NCBI GenBank assembly: GCA_051710585.1
Contig: JBPESP010000001.1
Location: forward strand, 620,001 to 684,000
Length of the DNA: 64,000 bases
Direction of reading: 5' to 3'
Source of the DNA: JBPESP01 sp051710585
GTDB lineage: Bacteria; Pseudomonadota; Gammaproteobacteria; Enterobacterales; Enterobacteriaceae
The notes under the pieces were generated by a model. It was not told the origin of the DNA. It did not search any database and was given only the letters and a program-made list of their open reading frames with translations. The position numbers and the translations under genes are program-made. How positions within the stretch are numbered: position 1 is the first letter of the stretch; each line of letters opens with the position of its first letter. Shown here piece by piece: positions 11,185 through 21,632 of this stretch.

Positions 11185-12100
11185 CTCATGTTTTTTTTGG
11201 CAGCTCACGCATTGGTTTGACAATTGCAATAGGAAAGAGCGTGTAGCTTCCTTATCTAGAAGGAATACCTATTTATAGCGAGTCTAAGGTACCTATACGC
11301 ACGTTTTCTTTGCGAGCGACAGCATTGATAAAGATTAGCTTGAATTGTGGCTTAATAAAAATACAGATCGCTTTTTGATAAATTAACTCTGTTCTAATTT
11401 TATGTGAAACTTCTATCACCGAGCTGTACTTCAGAATTGATAGTGAAATACCCCAACAATGTTGACTACAACATAATATATATGCATAATAAAATATATC
11501 ACCTGCTTTAGCGCTAAATAGCAACGTTATTGTAACGATATTTTTTTCATCTTTTGTAAAGATATTTTTGAAAATTCGTAGATTATCTTCTAAAGATATT
11601 TATTTCTGGAGATAAACCTCAAAAGATGGTTACATATCCCTCAGCCTTGCGCTTAGAAAATGGTCTAAAAAAGTTACAGATGCATATTAAATTCGTTGTG
11701 ATGATGACCATTTTTATCGTTCTTATCAGCATTATAATAATGATTTTCATGTAATTTTACTGCTTTTATACCATCCTCATGATGTTTGGCAGATTTGATG
11801 AGAGTAATACAGTAGTTATATAGAGCCTTGAGGAGGTGATTTTGATAAAAATATTTTTAGTTCTAGCCCCTAGAGTAGCATATTCGCTTTTTAAGCAGAG
11901 TTCATAATCATGAATGGGGACCTATCAACAATCGTGCAATAGAACCTTCACTAGCATCACTACGGTATCAGTAAAGAATCCCAGCGGATTACATAGATAA
12001 CGAGTGCAGCCTTTAGTTATGCACACCGCGCTCAGTACCCCCAAGTATGGTACCCTATAAAATAAAGTGCTACCACTTCACTCTTTGGATCGCCAAGCAT
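11185..12100 (-). pseudogene. znuA: Zinc-binding periplasmic protein remnant
   Basis: Reverse reading gives NGHHHNEFNMHL at about 11690-11730, matching the His-rich loop and HHHGDFNMHL of ZnuA. This is followed by LEDNLRIFKNIF (LDANLKDFEAQL), then AICIFIKPQFK and AVARKENVRIGTLD at 11273-11380 (ATCVFAEPQFR, SVARGTSVRMGTLD). A frame change then gives LLQLSNQCVSC, the ZnuA C-terminus, ending almost against the mepM start. The N-terminal region (to about 12.1 kb by length) is not readable. znuA lies directly upstream of mepM in E. coli. High-affinity zinc uptake is lost. Confidence 0.88.
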
Positions 12101-12793
12101 GCTCTTAATGGATTGATGTGGTAGGGATCTCATGCTTGCCTGCAGTGGAGGTAGTTTTTATAGAATGATTCTTCTGAGAAATTCAACTATCTCGATTTTT
12201 TAATGTATCAGTTATTATCCATAATCGTCAGGTTTACAATATAATAAAGGCTGTATATCTAGCTAGCTCGAATGTTTAAGATGCTATTAAAAACCGCTAA
12301 TGCAGTTAGCCTCGTGTGAGAAGGGGTACGGTACGTGCCATAATGGCGGTACTTAAGATTATTTCATTGTACCACTATCTCTTAGGATTTGTTTAACCTA
12401 CTTTACAGTATATTTAAACAGCGATATATTTAGATTTATCGCTGTTACGATAGAAACAGCAGACGCCTGACATAGCTTTAATACTGACTTGTGTTCTTTA
12501 GTTATAAAACTTGCTCTATCTTTAAGCAAGTAGCTAAAACTGTGTAATGATTTTACTGACCTCGATATAAAATTAGCTTTAGATACGCGGGTATAATATC
12601 GCTAACTTTTATGGATACAGTCTACCCTCAGGTAAGTTAGTTTACGTCCTGCAATCTTGTATTATTTCCCAGAGTTGTAATATTAGTATCCCGCACGTTG
12701 TTGGCAGTAGAGATAATTACCAGTATCGAAACTTTGTGTTTATAGGTCCATTATGAGCGACTGTTTTATACCTTTCTAATCTTTGCTAATAAC
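12101..12793. other. Unassigned spacer where znuBC-ruvABC-yebC-nudB are expected
   Basis: In E. coli several kilobases of genes separate znuA from aspS. Here fewer than 700 bases remain, and no frame aligns with those proteins. A large deletion between znuA and aspS is inferred. Confidence 0.55.
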
Positions 12794-14542
12794 CTAAATT
12801 GAGAAATTGGCGAATCTGTCTGTATTGGTGAAACTCGGCGCTTCTGTCATCAGATCCGAAGCTGCGGTTGTTTTCGGAAATGCAATAACATCACGGATAT
12901 TATCGGTACCAGTCAATAACATTACCAGCCGGTCAAGACCAAAGGCTAAACCTGCATGCGGTGGTGTGCCATATTTTAATGCATTGAGCAGAAAGCCAAA
13001 TTTTTCCTTTTGCTCCTGTTCATTGATACCTAAAATATTAAACACTGTTTGTTGCATTTCACTGTGATGGATACGAACAGAACCGCTACCAACCTCATAA
13101 CCGTTAATTATCATATCGTAGGAGTTGGCTACCGCTGATATTGGCGATGCAGCGAGTAATTTAGTATCATCGATATTCTTAGGTGCAGTAAACGGGTGAT
13201 GTGTAGCCACCAAGCTGCCCTTCCTGTTTTTCTTGAACATTGGAAAATCAATGACCCAGAGCGGCGCCCAGCGGTTGGTTACTGTAAGCTGTAAATCTAG
13301 GCCCAGTTTTAAACGTAGTGCTCCCATTGCATTGCTGACGGTATTTTTGTAATCTACGCTAAAGAAAATGATATCTCCATTAGAGGCCTCTGTGCGTAGA
13401 AGGATTTGTTTAATAATCTGAGGCTCACGGAATTTTGCTAGTGGGCTTTGTATCCCTTCCACACCGGCGTCGCACTGGGTTACTTTCATCCACGCTAGCC
13501 CTTTAGCGCCGTATATTTCACTGTATTTAACATATTCATTAATTTGTTTTTGGTTTAGTTTAGCGCCACCAGGAACGCGCAATGCCACAACGCGGCCCTG
13601 GCTATCATTTTTAGGAATAGAAAACACCTTGAACTCTACATCCTTAACTAGGTCCGCCACGTCCACTAGTTCCATTGGGTTACGTAAATCAGGTTTGTCA
13701 GAGCCAAAACGGCGCATGGCATCGTTATACGTTATTTGCGGGAAGATGCCTAGATCAACTCCGCTAATCTCACGCCACAAATCGCGAATAAGCCGCTCCA
13801 TCACTTCCTGGACCTGGGTTGCGGTCATGAAAGAGGTTTCAACATCTATCTGTGTAAACTCTGGCTGACGATCAGCGCGCAGGTCCTCATCACGAAAACA
13901 TTTTACAATCTGATAGTAGCGATCGAACCCAGACATCATCAATAATTGCTTGAATAGCTGCGGCGATTGTGGTAAAGCGTAGAATTTCCCTTGATGTACT
14001 CTGCTAGGCACCAGATAATCACATGCACCCTCCGGTGTTGCTTTTGTCAGCATAGGTGTTTCTATATCGAGAAAACCTTCGTTTTCCATGAAGTGGCGGA
14101 CAAAACTAGAGATGCGCGCCCGGGTTTTTAATCGCTGTGCCATAACTGGGCGCCGTAAATCAAGGTAGCGGAATTTGAGTCGTTGTTCTTCAGTGTTATT
14201 CTGGTTGTTATCGAGAGGCAAAGGCTCAGCACGGTTAATAATAGATAGCTCGGTAGCCAATACTTCAACGGCGCCAGTCGCTATGTCGTTATTGACTTGG
14301 TTGTTCGGCCGGGTGTGCACGATGCCGGTTAACTGCAGGCAGAATTCGTTTCGCAGGTTAGAGGCGAGGGCAAAAGTTTCTTGATGGTTAGGATTAAAAA
14401 ATACTTGCACAAGGCCTTCTCTGTCGCGCATTTCAATGAAAATCAGATTACCTAGATCGCGACGACGGTTAACCCAACCCCATAACGTCACTTTCTGGCC
14501 AACATGTGATAGGTTTAGCTGTCCGCAATATATAGTACGCAT
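12794..14542 (-). CDS. aspS: Aspartyl-tRNA synthetase
   Basis: The protein has 582 residues (E. coli 590) and is complete except for a shorter C-terminal tail. It charges tRNA-Asp in the cytoplasm. The N-terminal OB anticodon-binding domain (about 1-105; WGWVNRRRDLG), class II motif 2 (CFRDEDLRADRQPEFTQID, near 216-234), the bacterial GAD insertion (about 290-420) and motif 3 (GLAFGLDRL, near 525-533) are all present. Start at ATG 14542 is preceded by AAGGA five bases upstream. One substitution stands out: ATPEGARDYLVPSR of E. coli reads ATPEGACDYLVPSR here, an Arg-to-Cys change next to the aspartate-binding glutamate. Other active-site motifs look normal, so the enzyme is probably functional but may be slightly impaired. 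Confidence 0.98.
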   Translation of the reverse strand: MRTIYCGQLNLSHVGQKVTLWGWVNRRRDLGNLIFIEMRDREGLVQVFFNPNHQETFALASNLRNEFCLQLTGIVHTRPNNQVNNDIATGAVEVLATELSIINRAEPLPLDNNQNNTEEQRLKFRYLDLRRPVMAQRLKTRARISSFVRHFMENEGFLDIETPMLTKATPEGACDYLVPSRVHQGKFYALPQSPQLFKQLLMMSGFDRYYQIVKCFRDEDLRADRQPEFTQIDVETSFMTATQVQEVMERLIRDLWREISGVDLGIFPQITYNDAMRRFGSDKPDLRNPMELVDVADLVKDVEFKVFSIPKNDSQGRVVALRVPGGAKLNQKQINEYVKYSEIYGAKGLAWMKVTQCDAGVEGIQSPLAKFREPQIIKQILLRTEASNGDIIFFSVDYKNTVSNAMGALRLKLGLDLQLTVTNRWAPLWVIDFPMFKKNRKGSLVATHHPFTAPKNIDDTKLLAASPISAVANSYDMIINGYEVGSGSVRIHHSEMQQTVFNILGINEQEQKEKFGFLLNALKYGTPPHAGLAFGLDRLVMLLTGTDNIRDVIAFPKTTAASDLMTEAPSFTNTDRFANFSI

Positions 14543-14739
14543 TAATATCCTTAAAATTTAGTCCGCCAATGGGTGCTGTAATAGATTGAAATAAGTTAAC
14601 CATTCATTTAAATTTCTAGTATATGGGCTAGCATTTTAAGGCTATCATTAAAAATGAATTTCAGGAACAGCATAAGTCTGTTTATCTTGGCGGCAGCATT
14701 GCTAATGCTATTAGCGTTTCACTATAAAAACATTAATAA

Positions 14740-15315
14740 AATTAATCAATGCAACATTGTTATTGAGGTGTGTAGTAACATACTTTTGAATTATCTTACC
14801 AGTTTATAACCTGCCACTGTCGTGTATTATTCTCTATATTAGAGAATATTAGAGACCAGAATGTTAGAGTTCAATTTTTCTCGTAGCGCCTAGTGCTTAT
14901 AGATTTGCAAGAAAGGATTTTTATTATTTTGGGCGGAAGCTTTCCCAGAGTGGAACAACGTTACGGATATCACTAAACATACCGCGTTGAACTTGTGGTA
15001 TTGTATTTTGTCAATCTCAAGGCGTAGGCTAGGATAGCCTCATTGTTACTAAACGCCAATAGTGCATTTATACTACTAAGTTTAAATGGAGTTTCACTGG
15101 CATGAAGCTGAAATGATTGTTTTGGAAGGATTCAAGTAACATTAGCGTAGAATCCATCATGCGTAGTGCTTAGGAATTGGGCTTTGACTAGTACTGGTGA
15201 AGATATATGCATGTACACGATAAGGCCTAGTACAACAACCTCTTAAATAGCTTCAAACGCTTTTACCGAGTGGCCCCACAGAGTACAAGTGCCCCTTGCC
15301 CTTCCCTTAAGTAAC
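14740..15315 (+). pseudogene. yecD: Isochorismatase-family hydrolase remnant
   Basis: Forward pieces align in order with YecD: KWSFTGMKL near 15085 (QWGAFYGTDLELQ), EMIVLEGFK near 15110 (IDTIVLCGIS), then NISVESIMRSA and ELGFD (NIGVESTARNAWELGF). Each junction is a frameshift. The region between aspS and cmoA holds yecD and yecE in E. coli, in this orientation. The 5' part is unreadable. Confidence 0.72.
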
Positions 15316-15368
15316 CCTGGGCGATTAGTTAATCCGTCTGAGCTCAGCTCTGTTAGTATTGAAATACT

Positions 15369-16140
15369 ATGCTTTATATTGGCTTATCACTTTGATAAGC
15401 ACAGTTGTTGTTATAAATATGGCTTGTACCCATTGGTGAATAACGCCTATTATTTTAATATGTAGAGTGAAATACGATGCTTTATATCTATGCACCGCTC
15501 AATGATGAGTAGGGTGGTATGACTATTGGCGCCCCATGACGCTAGAAATCTTTTCTTTTTTGCTTTAAGTTTCCCAGTTGCCATTAGCAGGCGTTAAAGT
15601 GGACAGTGTATTTTTATTCCGGTGTAGAGATTCGATATCTGGCATACGATACTTTCGCTAAAGTAGATAAAGGAGTAAATATTAGGATAATAAGCGCCTT
15701 ATATGTCTCGTACTAGGTATATTATTTCTGATAAAACTATCATTGGATCTGATCAAACCAATGAACTATCTTGTAATAAGCCTATCTATAATGGTGGATT
15801 TTATGAATTACGACCACTATCTTAGGATGCGTGGTAACACGATGCAATATGTTCTTATCGATCTTATTTTATTATTCCTTTTGAACCCAAAAGGTTCAAC
15901 AAACTAGGCCTTGCATATTTAGCGCTGATATTGACAGCCGGTTTGCTTGATATATTACTATGCCTACAGACCTGAAAATATCACAGGCGGTGTGACAGCA
16001 TGAGTGCTACCTACTTCTTTTCTAGTGTGCTGATAGTATTGCTATATTTCTGCTTTATGCGCTGAGATATATGCAGTTAATCTAGTAATAATAAGACTGT
16101 CCGAAAGCGTATAGGATACATTTTTTATCGGTACTTTTGA
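15369..16140 (+). pseudogene. yecE: DUF72-family protein remnant
   Basis: ATG at 15369 begins MLYIGLSL, like YecE MIYIGLPQW. Near 15465 the DNA keeps a near copy of the codons for FNCVEGNTTLYA, with one inserted and one lost base. Further on DARNLFFFALSFPVAI aligns with TDDFRFCFKFPATI. Stops occur throughout. Gene order yecD-yecE-cmoA supports the call. Confidence 0.75.
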
Positions 16141-16143
16141 TAG

Positions 16144-16178
16144 AATAAGCGTTTTTTTACAATAACGCTTATTTTTTT
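16144..16178 (+). terminator. Hairpin with T-tract ending three bases before the cmoA ATG
   Basis: AATAAGCGTT (16144-16153) pairs perfectly with AACGCTTATT (16164-16173), and a run of seven T (16172-16178) follows. This is the form of an intrinsic terminator, but it abuts the cmoA start at 16182 and replaces any Shine-Dalgarno sequence. Confidence 0.7.
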
Positions 16179-16181
16179 ACT

Positions 16182-16925
16182 ATGACCCATCGTGATGACC
16201 TTTTCTCAACGCCCATTACTAGTTTAGGCAACTGGACTTTTGACGATCGTGTCGCCGAAGTTTTTCCTGATATGATCCAGCGTTCCGTTCCTGGTTATTC
16301 TAATATCATTTCGATAATCGGGATTCTTGCTGGCCGCTTCGCCCGTCCTGGAACGCAAATATATGATCTCGGCTGCGCCCTCGGCGCTGCGACGCTAGCG
16401 ATGGGTTGCACTATCAGACATGGTGATTGCCGTATTATTGCGGTAGATAATTCACCGGCAATGATTGACCGTTGTCGACGTGATCTTAGTGTTTTGCGCA
16501 CTACGATACCTACGGAAATCATTGAGGGTGATATTTGCACGGTGCTCATTGAAAACGCCTCAGTAGTAGTGCTGAATTTTACTATCCAGTTTCTTAAGCC
16601 AGTACAGCGGCAAAATTTGCTTAATCGTATTTATGCCGGGCTAAATCCGGGGGGTATATTAGTATTATCGGAAAAATTTAGTTTTCAGGATCAGCGTATC
16701 AATGAGCTTTTGTTTGATATGCACCATGATTTTAAACGGGCTAACGGCTATAGCGAATTAGAAATCAGCCAGAAACGCAGCATGCTAAAAGATGTAATGC
16801 TCACTGATACGGTGGAAGTGCATAAGCAACGGCTGGTTAAGGCGGGCTTTAGTCATGTTGATCTTTGGTTCCAATACTTCAATTTCGGTTCATTAGTTGC
16901 TATTAAAACAGAGAGCGAGAAGTGA
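16182..16925 (+). CDS. cmoA: Carboxy-S-adenosyl-L-methionine synthase
   Basis: CmoA makes carboxy-SAM from SAM and prephenate. CmoB then uses it to convert ho5U34 to cmo5U34 in tRNAs that read NNU, NNA and NNG codons. The 247-residue protein aligns end to end with E. coli CmoA, from MTHRDDLF (MSHRDTLF) to FNFGSLVAI. The Rossmann SAM-binding motif is YDLGCALGAATLAM (near 62-75), and IIAVDNSPAMIDR and VVLNFTIQFL follow. The start is fixed by homology, yet the ATG has no Shine-Dalgarno: it is preceded by a terminator-like hairpin and T-run. The TGA overlaps the cmoB GTG start, so the pair is translationally coupled. Both genes survive although every neighbour between aspS and argS is decayed. 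Confidence 0.97.
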   Translation: MTHRDDLFSTPITSLGNWTFDDRVAEVFPDMIQRSVPGYSNIISIIGILAGRFARPGTQIYDLGCALGAATLAMGCTIRHGDCRIIAVDNSPAMIDRCRRDLSVLRTTIPTEIIEGDICTVLIENASVVVLNFTIQFLKPVQRQNLLNRIYAGLNPGGILVLSEKFSFQDQRINELLFDMHHDFKRANGYSELEISQKRSMLKDVMLTDTVEVHKQRLVKAGFSHVDLWFQYFNFGSLVAIKTESEK

Positions 16926-17893
16926 GTCAGTTTACCGATTTTTATCAAATTATAGCCAAGAATCCTCTTAGCCATTGGCTTAATACTCTACCAGCGCTAC
17001 TGAGTGAATGGGAGAAAACCTCCAAGTACGGTAAGTTTACTCAATGGTGTAACGTGGTGAAACGGCTACCAATGCTCATTCCAGCACGCTTGGATTTGCT
17101 TCACGGTGTTGAGGCGGACTGCGATCCGCCACTATCTGTTGACAAACAGGCGAGGAACGAATCTCTCCTACGCCAGCTCATTCCCTGGCGTAAAGGTCCA
17201 TTTTCTCTGTATGGTGTCAGTATTGATACGGAATGGCGCTCTGACTGGAAATGGGAACGCGTGCTACCGCATATTGCGCCGTTATTCGGTCGGCTTATTC
17301 TAGATGTCGGCTGTAGCAGCGGTTATCACCTTTGGCGCATGCTGGGCGCTGGAGCTCACTTAGCGATTGGGATTGATCCAATACAGCTGTTTTATTGCCA
17401 ATTCGCGGCGGTGCGTAAACTCCTCGGCGGTGATCAACGGGTGCATCTGCTGCCGTTGGCTATCGAACAGCTACCGGCGTTAGGTGCCTTTGATACTGTA
17501 TTTTCTATGGGAGTACTTTACCATTGCCGCTCCCCACTGGATCATTTGCTGCAATTGAGAAATCAATTAGTCAAAGGTGGTGAATTAGTGCTAGAAACAT
17601 TAGTTATTGAAGGCGACAAGCAACAGGTCTTGATACCAAGTGAGCGCTACGCCCAAATGCGCAATGTCTACTTCATTCCTTCCCCTACCGCACTAGCGGA
17701 TTGGCTGGAAAAGTGCGGTTTTATCAACGTGCGTCAGGTGGACATCTCGGTTACTAGCACTAACGAACAACGCCGTACTACATGGATGACCAGCAAATCT
17801 CTGGCAGATTTTCTTCATCCCAACGATCCCCACTTAACAATCGAAGGTCACCCTGCACCGCAGCGTGCAGTTATTATAGCAGAAAAACCCTGA
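16922..17893 (+). CDS. cmoB: tRNA U34 carboxymethyltransferase
   Basis: The 323-residue product has exactly the E. coli CmoB length. It starts at GTG 16922 inside the cmoA stop (GTGA overlap). It transfers the carboxymethyl group of carboxy-SAM to 5-hydroxyuridine at tRNA position 34. Conserved segments include RKGPFSLYGVSIDTEWRSDW (carboxy-SAM recognition, near 90-109), the methyltransferase motif LDVGCSSGYH (near 126-135), GIDPIQLF, and FSMGVLYH (near 194-201). The next residues are CRSP where E. coli has RRSP, and CSS where it has CGS. The C-terminal QRAVIIAEKP matches KRAVLIARKP. The gene looks functional, and its conservation with cmoA implies that wobble modification is still required. 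Confidence 0.98.
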   Translation: MSQFTDFYQIIAKNPLSHWLNTLPALLSEWEKTSKYGKFTQWCNVVKRLPMLIPARLDLLHGVEADCDPPLSVDKQARNESLLRQLIPWRKGPFSLYGVSIDTEWRSDWKWERVLPHIAPLFGRLILDVGCSSGYHLWRMLGAGAHLAIGIDPIQLFYCQFAAVRKLLGGDQRVHLLPLAIEQLPALGAFDTVFSMGVLYHCRSPLDHLLQLRNQLVKGGELVLETLVIEGDKQQVLIPSERYAQMRNVYFIPSPTALADWLEKCGFINVRQVDISVTSTNEQRRTTWMTSKSLADFLHPNDPHLTIEGHPAPQRAVIIAEKP

Positions 17894-18369
17894 CGTCAGG
17901 GTATGTAAATTAATCTGGCGGTGAAGCGATAATTCTTAGCATGTGCCATCTCTTATAGTGGCATTATTGATGTTACTGATAATCTTTCTAGGCACGGATG
18001 CGTCTCTCACCTATACAGTGGGCAGGAAAAGTCCAAAAAAATGATTTTGGATTACTACTTGTAAGTAGTACGTGTTGTAAGTAGTACGTGGATTTAAGTG
18101 TTTGCACGGCAAAATTGCTCCTCATATCGGACGTGTCTTAATAGAGAAATACGGTTAGCGTTTATGTCACCTTATTGGCTAATCATCCCAATTGCCTATA
18201 ACACAGTAACGGTTAAATTATTCGCTTAATTGGTGACCCTTACGCTCATCCCTTCCCGCTCTACGACAGCGCATACTGTGGAATTAGCTGGTATTTCTAC
18301 TAGTTTTGTTAATGGCCTGCATCTGATAGTCTTGTGCGTTGATGCGGCAGTAAAGTCGGTTGTCATTCC
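17894..18369. other. Eroded spacer between cmoB and the cutC remnant
   Basis: No alignable protein was found. It contains the 16-bp direct duplication at 18059-18090. Confidence 0.5.
18059..18090. repeat. Tandem duplication, 16 bp x 2
   Basis: TTGTAAGTAGTACGTG occurs twice, directly adjoining and without mismatch, in noncoding DNA. Confidence 0.97.
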
Positions 18370-19060
18370 AAACTCTATTTATCTGTTTTTTCGCATGGTT
18401 GTCTAGAGCACTTTGCGATAATACATCTTGTCAATAAGAGTTTATACTGCGATCTTGCTACTGTTGATCCAGTGCTTTCAGGTGCTAAATGTCCGCTGAT
18501 GCTCTGTAATCTCTTATAATCCCCGAGGGCATAGCCTATCGCCTCAAGGAGTTTATGCAGTATATTGTCTCGGTACAAACGTATGATTTCCTAAGTGTTC
18601 TTCGATGAAACCTATTATTTTTACTAAAACATTAGAGTTGCTTCACATATCTTTTTGCTTCCTTGAATGAGGCGGTAGTGGAGGGTTACTTTTATATTGC
18701 TCTCAAATATTTCTAATATCACCGGCCTGTGTAGGTAGCCGTGATCCAGAATCCACGCTTAATATATGAAATTTGCTGCATAGAGCGCTAGCATGGCGTG
18801 ATGGTGATGAATGTCCTGGAGGTTGATCAAGCTTTGTTTTATAGTAATTGGACTTGTGGACTATTTGAAGGGTAATCGCGACTGGCTGACGGAGCAGCTG
18901 CAAGAAATACCCGAGCTTTGATACTACAGTGTTTAAAGATAAACTATTTGATCTAGATTGACGCCAGCCATCAGCCCGTCTAGATGTTTAATAACTAAAT
19001 TTATACACCTTCTTTGAAGAGAAGAAGTGTCTCTTTTTCCGTCTTAATTATGTCTTTTCC
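18370..19060 (-). pseudogene. cutC: CutC-family protein remnant
   Basis: Reverse reading near 18880-18950 gives VVSKLGYFLQLLRQPVAIT, aligning with CutC LTPSLGVLKSVRQRVTIP. Downstream, LCPRGL and EITEHQ resemble the ARVLTSGQ region at roughly the expected distance. cutC lies between cmoB and argS on the reverse strand in E. coli. Matches are short, so the call depends partly on position. Confidence 0.55.
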
Positions 19061-19856
19061 AAAAAAAAGTGCTGGATACCCACTTTAGATCACATTGTCC
19101 ACGCTTACCAACATGGCCTTGTGTTCATATTAATCTGCAAAGCTACAGGGGGGTTATATTAAAGGATAATCAGCAATAATAATATTGCACACAGGGCGTA
19201 AAAAAAATTAAATTTCACGATAACGCACCATTTTCACTGATCGGTATGATAGGATTGTTTAACGTTTTTTGTCTGCGTCTAGCTTTATTTATCGCAAAGA
19301 ATTAGCAAGATAGCGCCGCTTCTGAGAAGAAGCGCGCCAGTGCTCTTGCAAACAGATGTCTGCCTCTCTCAACAGTAGTATTTCAATACGAAAGTAATCC
19401 TAAAGATAGGTATTTTTAAAAGTGCGTTGGCTTGGATTGTATGCTTGTATTATATTAATTTTTTAACTTTTAAAATAAAAAATATATAATAATGCTATTA
19501 TTAAATTTATGCTTATTAATGGTTTATTTTTTTGTTGGGTATTCCATTATCTAGCAATTTACTATTAATCGCTATTAGCTCAGCATGCATATCGAATAAA
19601 GAACATTGCTGCAACCGGTAACTTTTTTTTCGCTGACCGCGATATAAATTGGTAACTAGATCTCTTTTCTTTTGGGGCCACTAAACTTATCATTCTGTCT
19701 GTTCTATTGACTCTTCTGTTGTTGCTTATGATATAAGCATGATTTATTTTTTTTGGATCTTACAACTGTGTCTGTCTGGTTGCAGTGGCCATAGTCAGAG
19801 TTTACCAAAGAATATCATGATTCTACTTTTCCCGCCTATGTAATAAAGGTATTTTG
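19061..19856. other. Eroded spacer upstream of argS, yecM expected
   Basis: No frame aligned with YecM, the expected neighbour. Around 19318-19345 there is a short hairpin (CGCTTCT, loop GAGA, AGAAGCG). The 19430-19560 part is very AT-rich. Confidence 0.5.
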
Positions 19857-21587
19857 GTGAACATTCACACTTTTCTCTCAGAAAAAATTCAGCAGGCATT
19901 GGTGGCTGCTGGAGTATCCATCGACTGCGAAGTGCAGGTGCGTCAATCGGCGAAGGTTCAGTTCGGTGACTATCAAGCCAATGGCGTCATGGCGATTGCC
20001 AAGAAGCTCGGTCTGCCGTCTCGCAAGCTGGCGGAAAAGGTCGTCGGTTTTTTAAAGCTGGACGGTATCGCCCGTAGAATTAACATCGCAGGTCCCGGTT
20101 TTATCAATATTTTTCTTGAACCAAGCTGGTTAGCGAACCAGCTTTCCGTGGCTCTCTCCTCTGCAAGATTGGGCATCGCAAGCGTTGCGCCGCAAACTAT
20201 CGTAGTTGATTATTCCGCCCCAAATGTCGCCAAAGAAATGCATGTTGGTCACGTGCGCTCAACTATTATCGGCGATGCCTCGGTGCGCACGTTGTCTTTT
20301 TTAGGCTATAATGTTATTCGAGCTAATCATGTAGGCGACTGGGGAACACAATTTGGGATGCTGATCGCCTATTTAGAAAAGGTACAGGATAGCGGCGAAG
20401 CGGAAATACAGCTCTCTCGCCTGGAGAGTTTTTACTGCGCTGCTAAGCAGCATTACGAACAGGATCCAGCATTTGCCGAACGCGCACGTGGTTATGTGGT
20501 AAAGCTTCAGGGTGGGGATGAGTATTGTCGAAAAATGTGGCGCAAACTGGTAGATATTACCATGGTGCAAAATCAGAAAATTTATGACCGGCTTAATGTG
20601 ACGTTAACACGTGCGGATGTCATGGGGGAAAGTCTATACAATGACATGCTGCCCGGTATAGTAGCTGATTTGAAAGCGAAAGGGCTAGCGGTGGAAAGCG
20701 AAGGGGCCACTGTTGTTTTTTTTGATGAATTCAAAAATAAAGAAGGTAAACCCATGGGGGTGATCATCCAGAAAAAAGATGGCGCTTACCTGTATACTAC
20801 TACCGATATTGCTTGCATTAAATACCGCTATGAGAAGTTGAAGGCTGACCGGATTATTTACTATATCGATTCACGCCAGCATCAGCATCTGATGCTGGCG
20901 TGGACTATTGCACGTAAAGCCGGTTATATTCCTGAATCGGCTCTACTCGAGCATCACATATTCGGTATGATATTAGGTAAAGATGGAAAACCATTTAAAA
21001 CTCGTAGTGGCGGCACTATCAAGCTCACAGAGCTACTGGATGAAGCGCTGAAACGTGCTAGACGTTTTGTCGTCGCCAAGAACCCGACCATGGATATTGG
21101 GGAATTAGCAAAACTAGCACAGGTGGTAGGGATAGGCGCAGTAAAGTACGCTGATTTATCGAAAAGCCGAACTACTAATTATATTTTTAACTGGGATAAT
21201 ATACTCAGTTTTGAAGGTAACACCGCCCCCTATATGCAATATGCCTATACCCGCGTCGCTTCGATATTCAAACGTAGCGGCCAAAATAAACAGCAGCTTA
21301 GCGGCGACATCCATCTTAAAGCAGAACAGGAGATCCAGCTAGCGGTTTGTCTGCTGCAGTTGGAAGAGGCTATTACAACCGTAGCCCGTGACGGGACGCC
21401 GCACGTTCTTTGTAATTATCTGTATGATTTAGCGATGCTGTTCTCTGCTTTCTATGAATATTGTCCCATACTGAATGCCGAGAATGCAGCGTTACGTCAA
21501 AGCCGATTACAACTAGCAAAGCTAACCGCACGTACGCTAAAACAAGGGCTGGATCTTTTGGGTATTGAAACCGTGGAACGAATGTAA
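19857..21587 (+). CDS. argS: Arginyl-tRNA synthetase
   Basis: The class I enzyme charges tRNA-Arg. The real start is GTG at 19857, giving MNIHTFLSEK as in E. coli ArgS (MNIQALLSEK). A TTG three bases earlier is in frame but less likely. AAAGG lies six bases upstream of the GTG. The 576-residue product matches E. coli (577). The N-terminal tRNA D-loop domain spans about 1-110, the HIGH motif is HVGH at about 129-132, and the KMSKS equivalent is in GKDGKPFKTR. The helical anticodon-binding domain is intact and ends GLDLLGIETVERM. Only about 250 bases separate it from murJ, far less than the gene-rich interval in relatives. Confidence 0.98.
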   Translation: MNIHTFLSEKIQQALVAAGVSIDCEVQVRQSAKVQFGDYQANGVMAIAKKLGLPSRKLAEKVVGFLKLDGIARRINIAGPGFINIFLEPSWLANQLSVALSSARLGIASVAPQTIVVDYSAPNVAKEMHVGHVRSTIIGDASVRTLSFLGYNVIRANHVGDWGTQFGMLIAYLEKVQDSGEAEIQLSRLESFYCAAKQHYEQDPAFAERARGYVVKLQGGDEYCRKMWRKLVDITMVQNQKIYDRLNVTLTRADVMGESLYNDMLPGIVADLKAKGLAVESEGATVVFFDEFKNKEGKPMGVIIQKKDGAYLYTTTDIACIKYRYEKLKADRIIYYIDSRQHQHLMLAWTIARKAGYIPESALLEHHIFGMILGKDGKPFKTRSGGTIKLTELLDEALKRARRFVVAKNPTMDIGELAKLAQVVGIGAVKYADLSKSRTTNYIFNWDNILSFEGNTAPYMQYAYTRVASIFKRSGQNKQQLSGDIHLKAEQEIQLAVCLLQLEEAITTVARDGTPHVLCNYLYDLAMLFSAFYEYCPILNAENAALRQSRLQLAKLTARTLKQGLDLLGIETVERM

Positions 21588-21632
21588 CTGATACTTAACA
21601 TCCGAAATATTAAATCTTTTCTCAGCACAACC

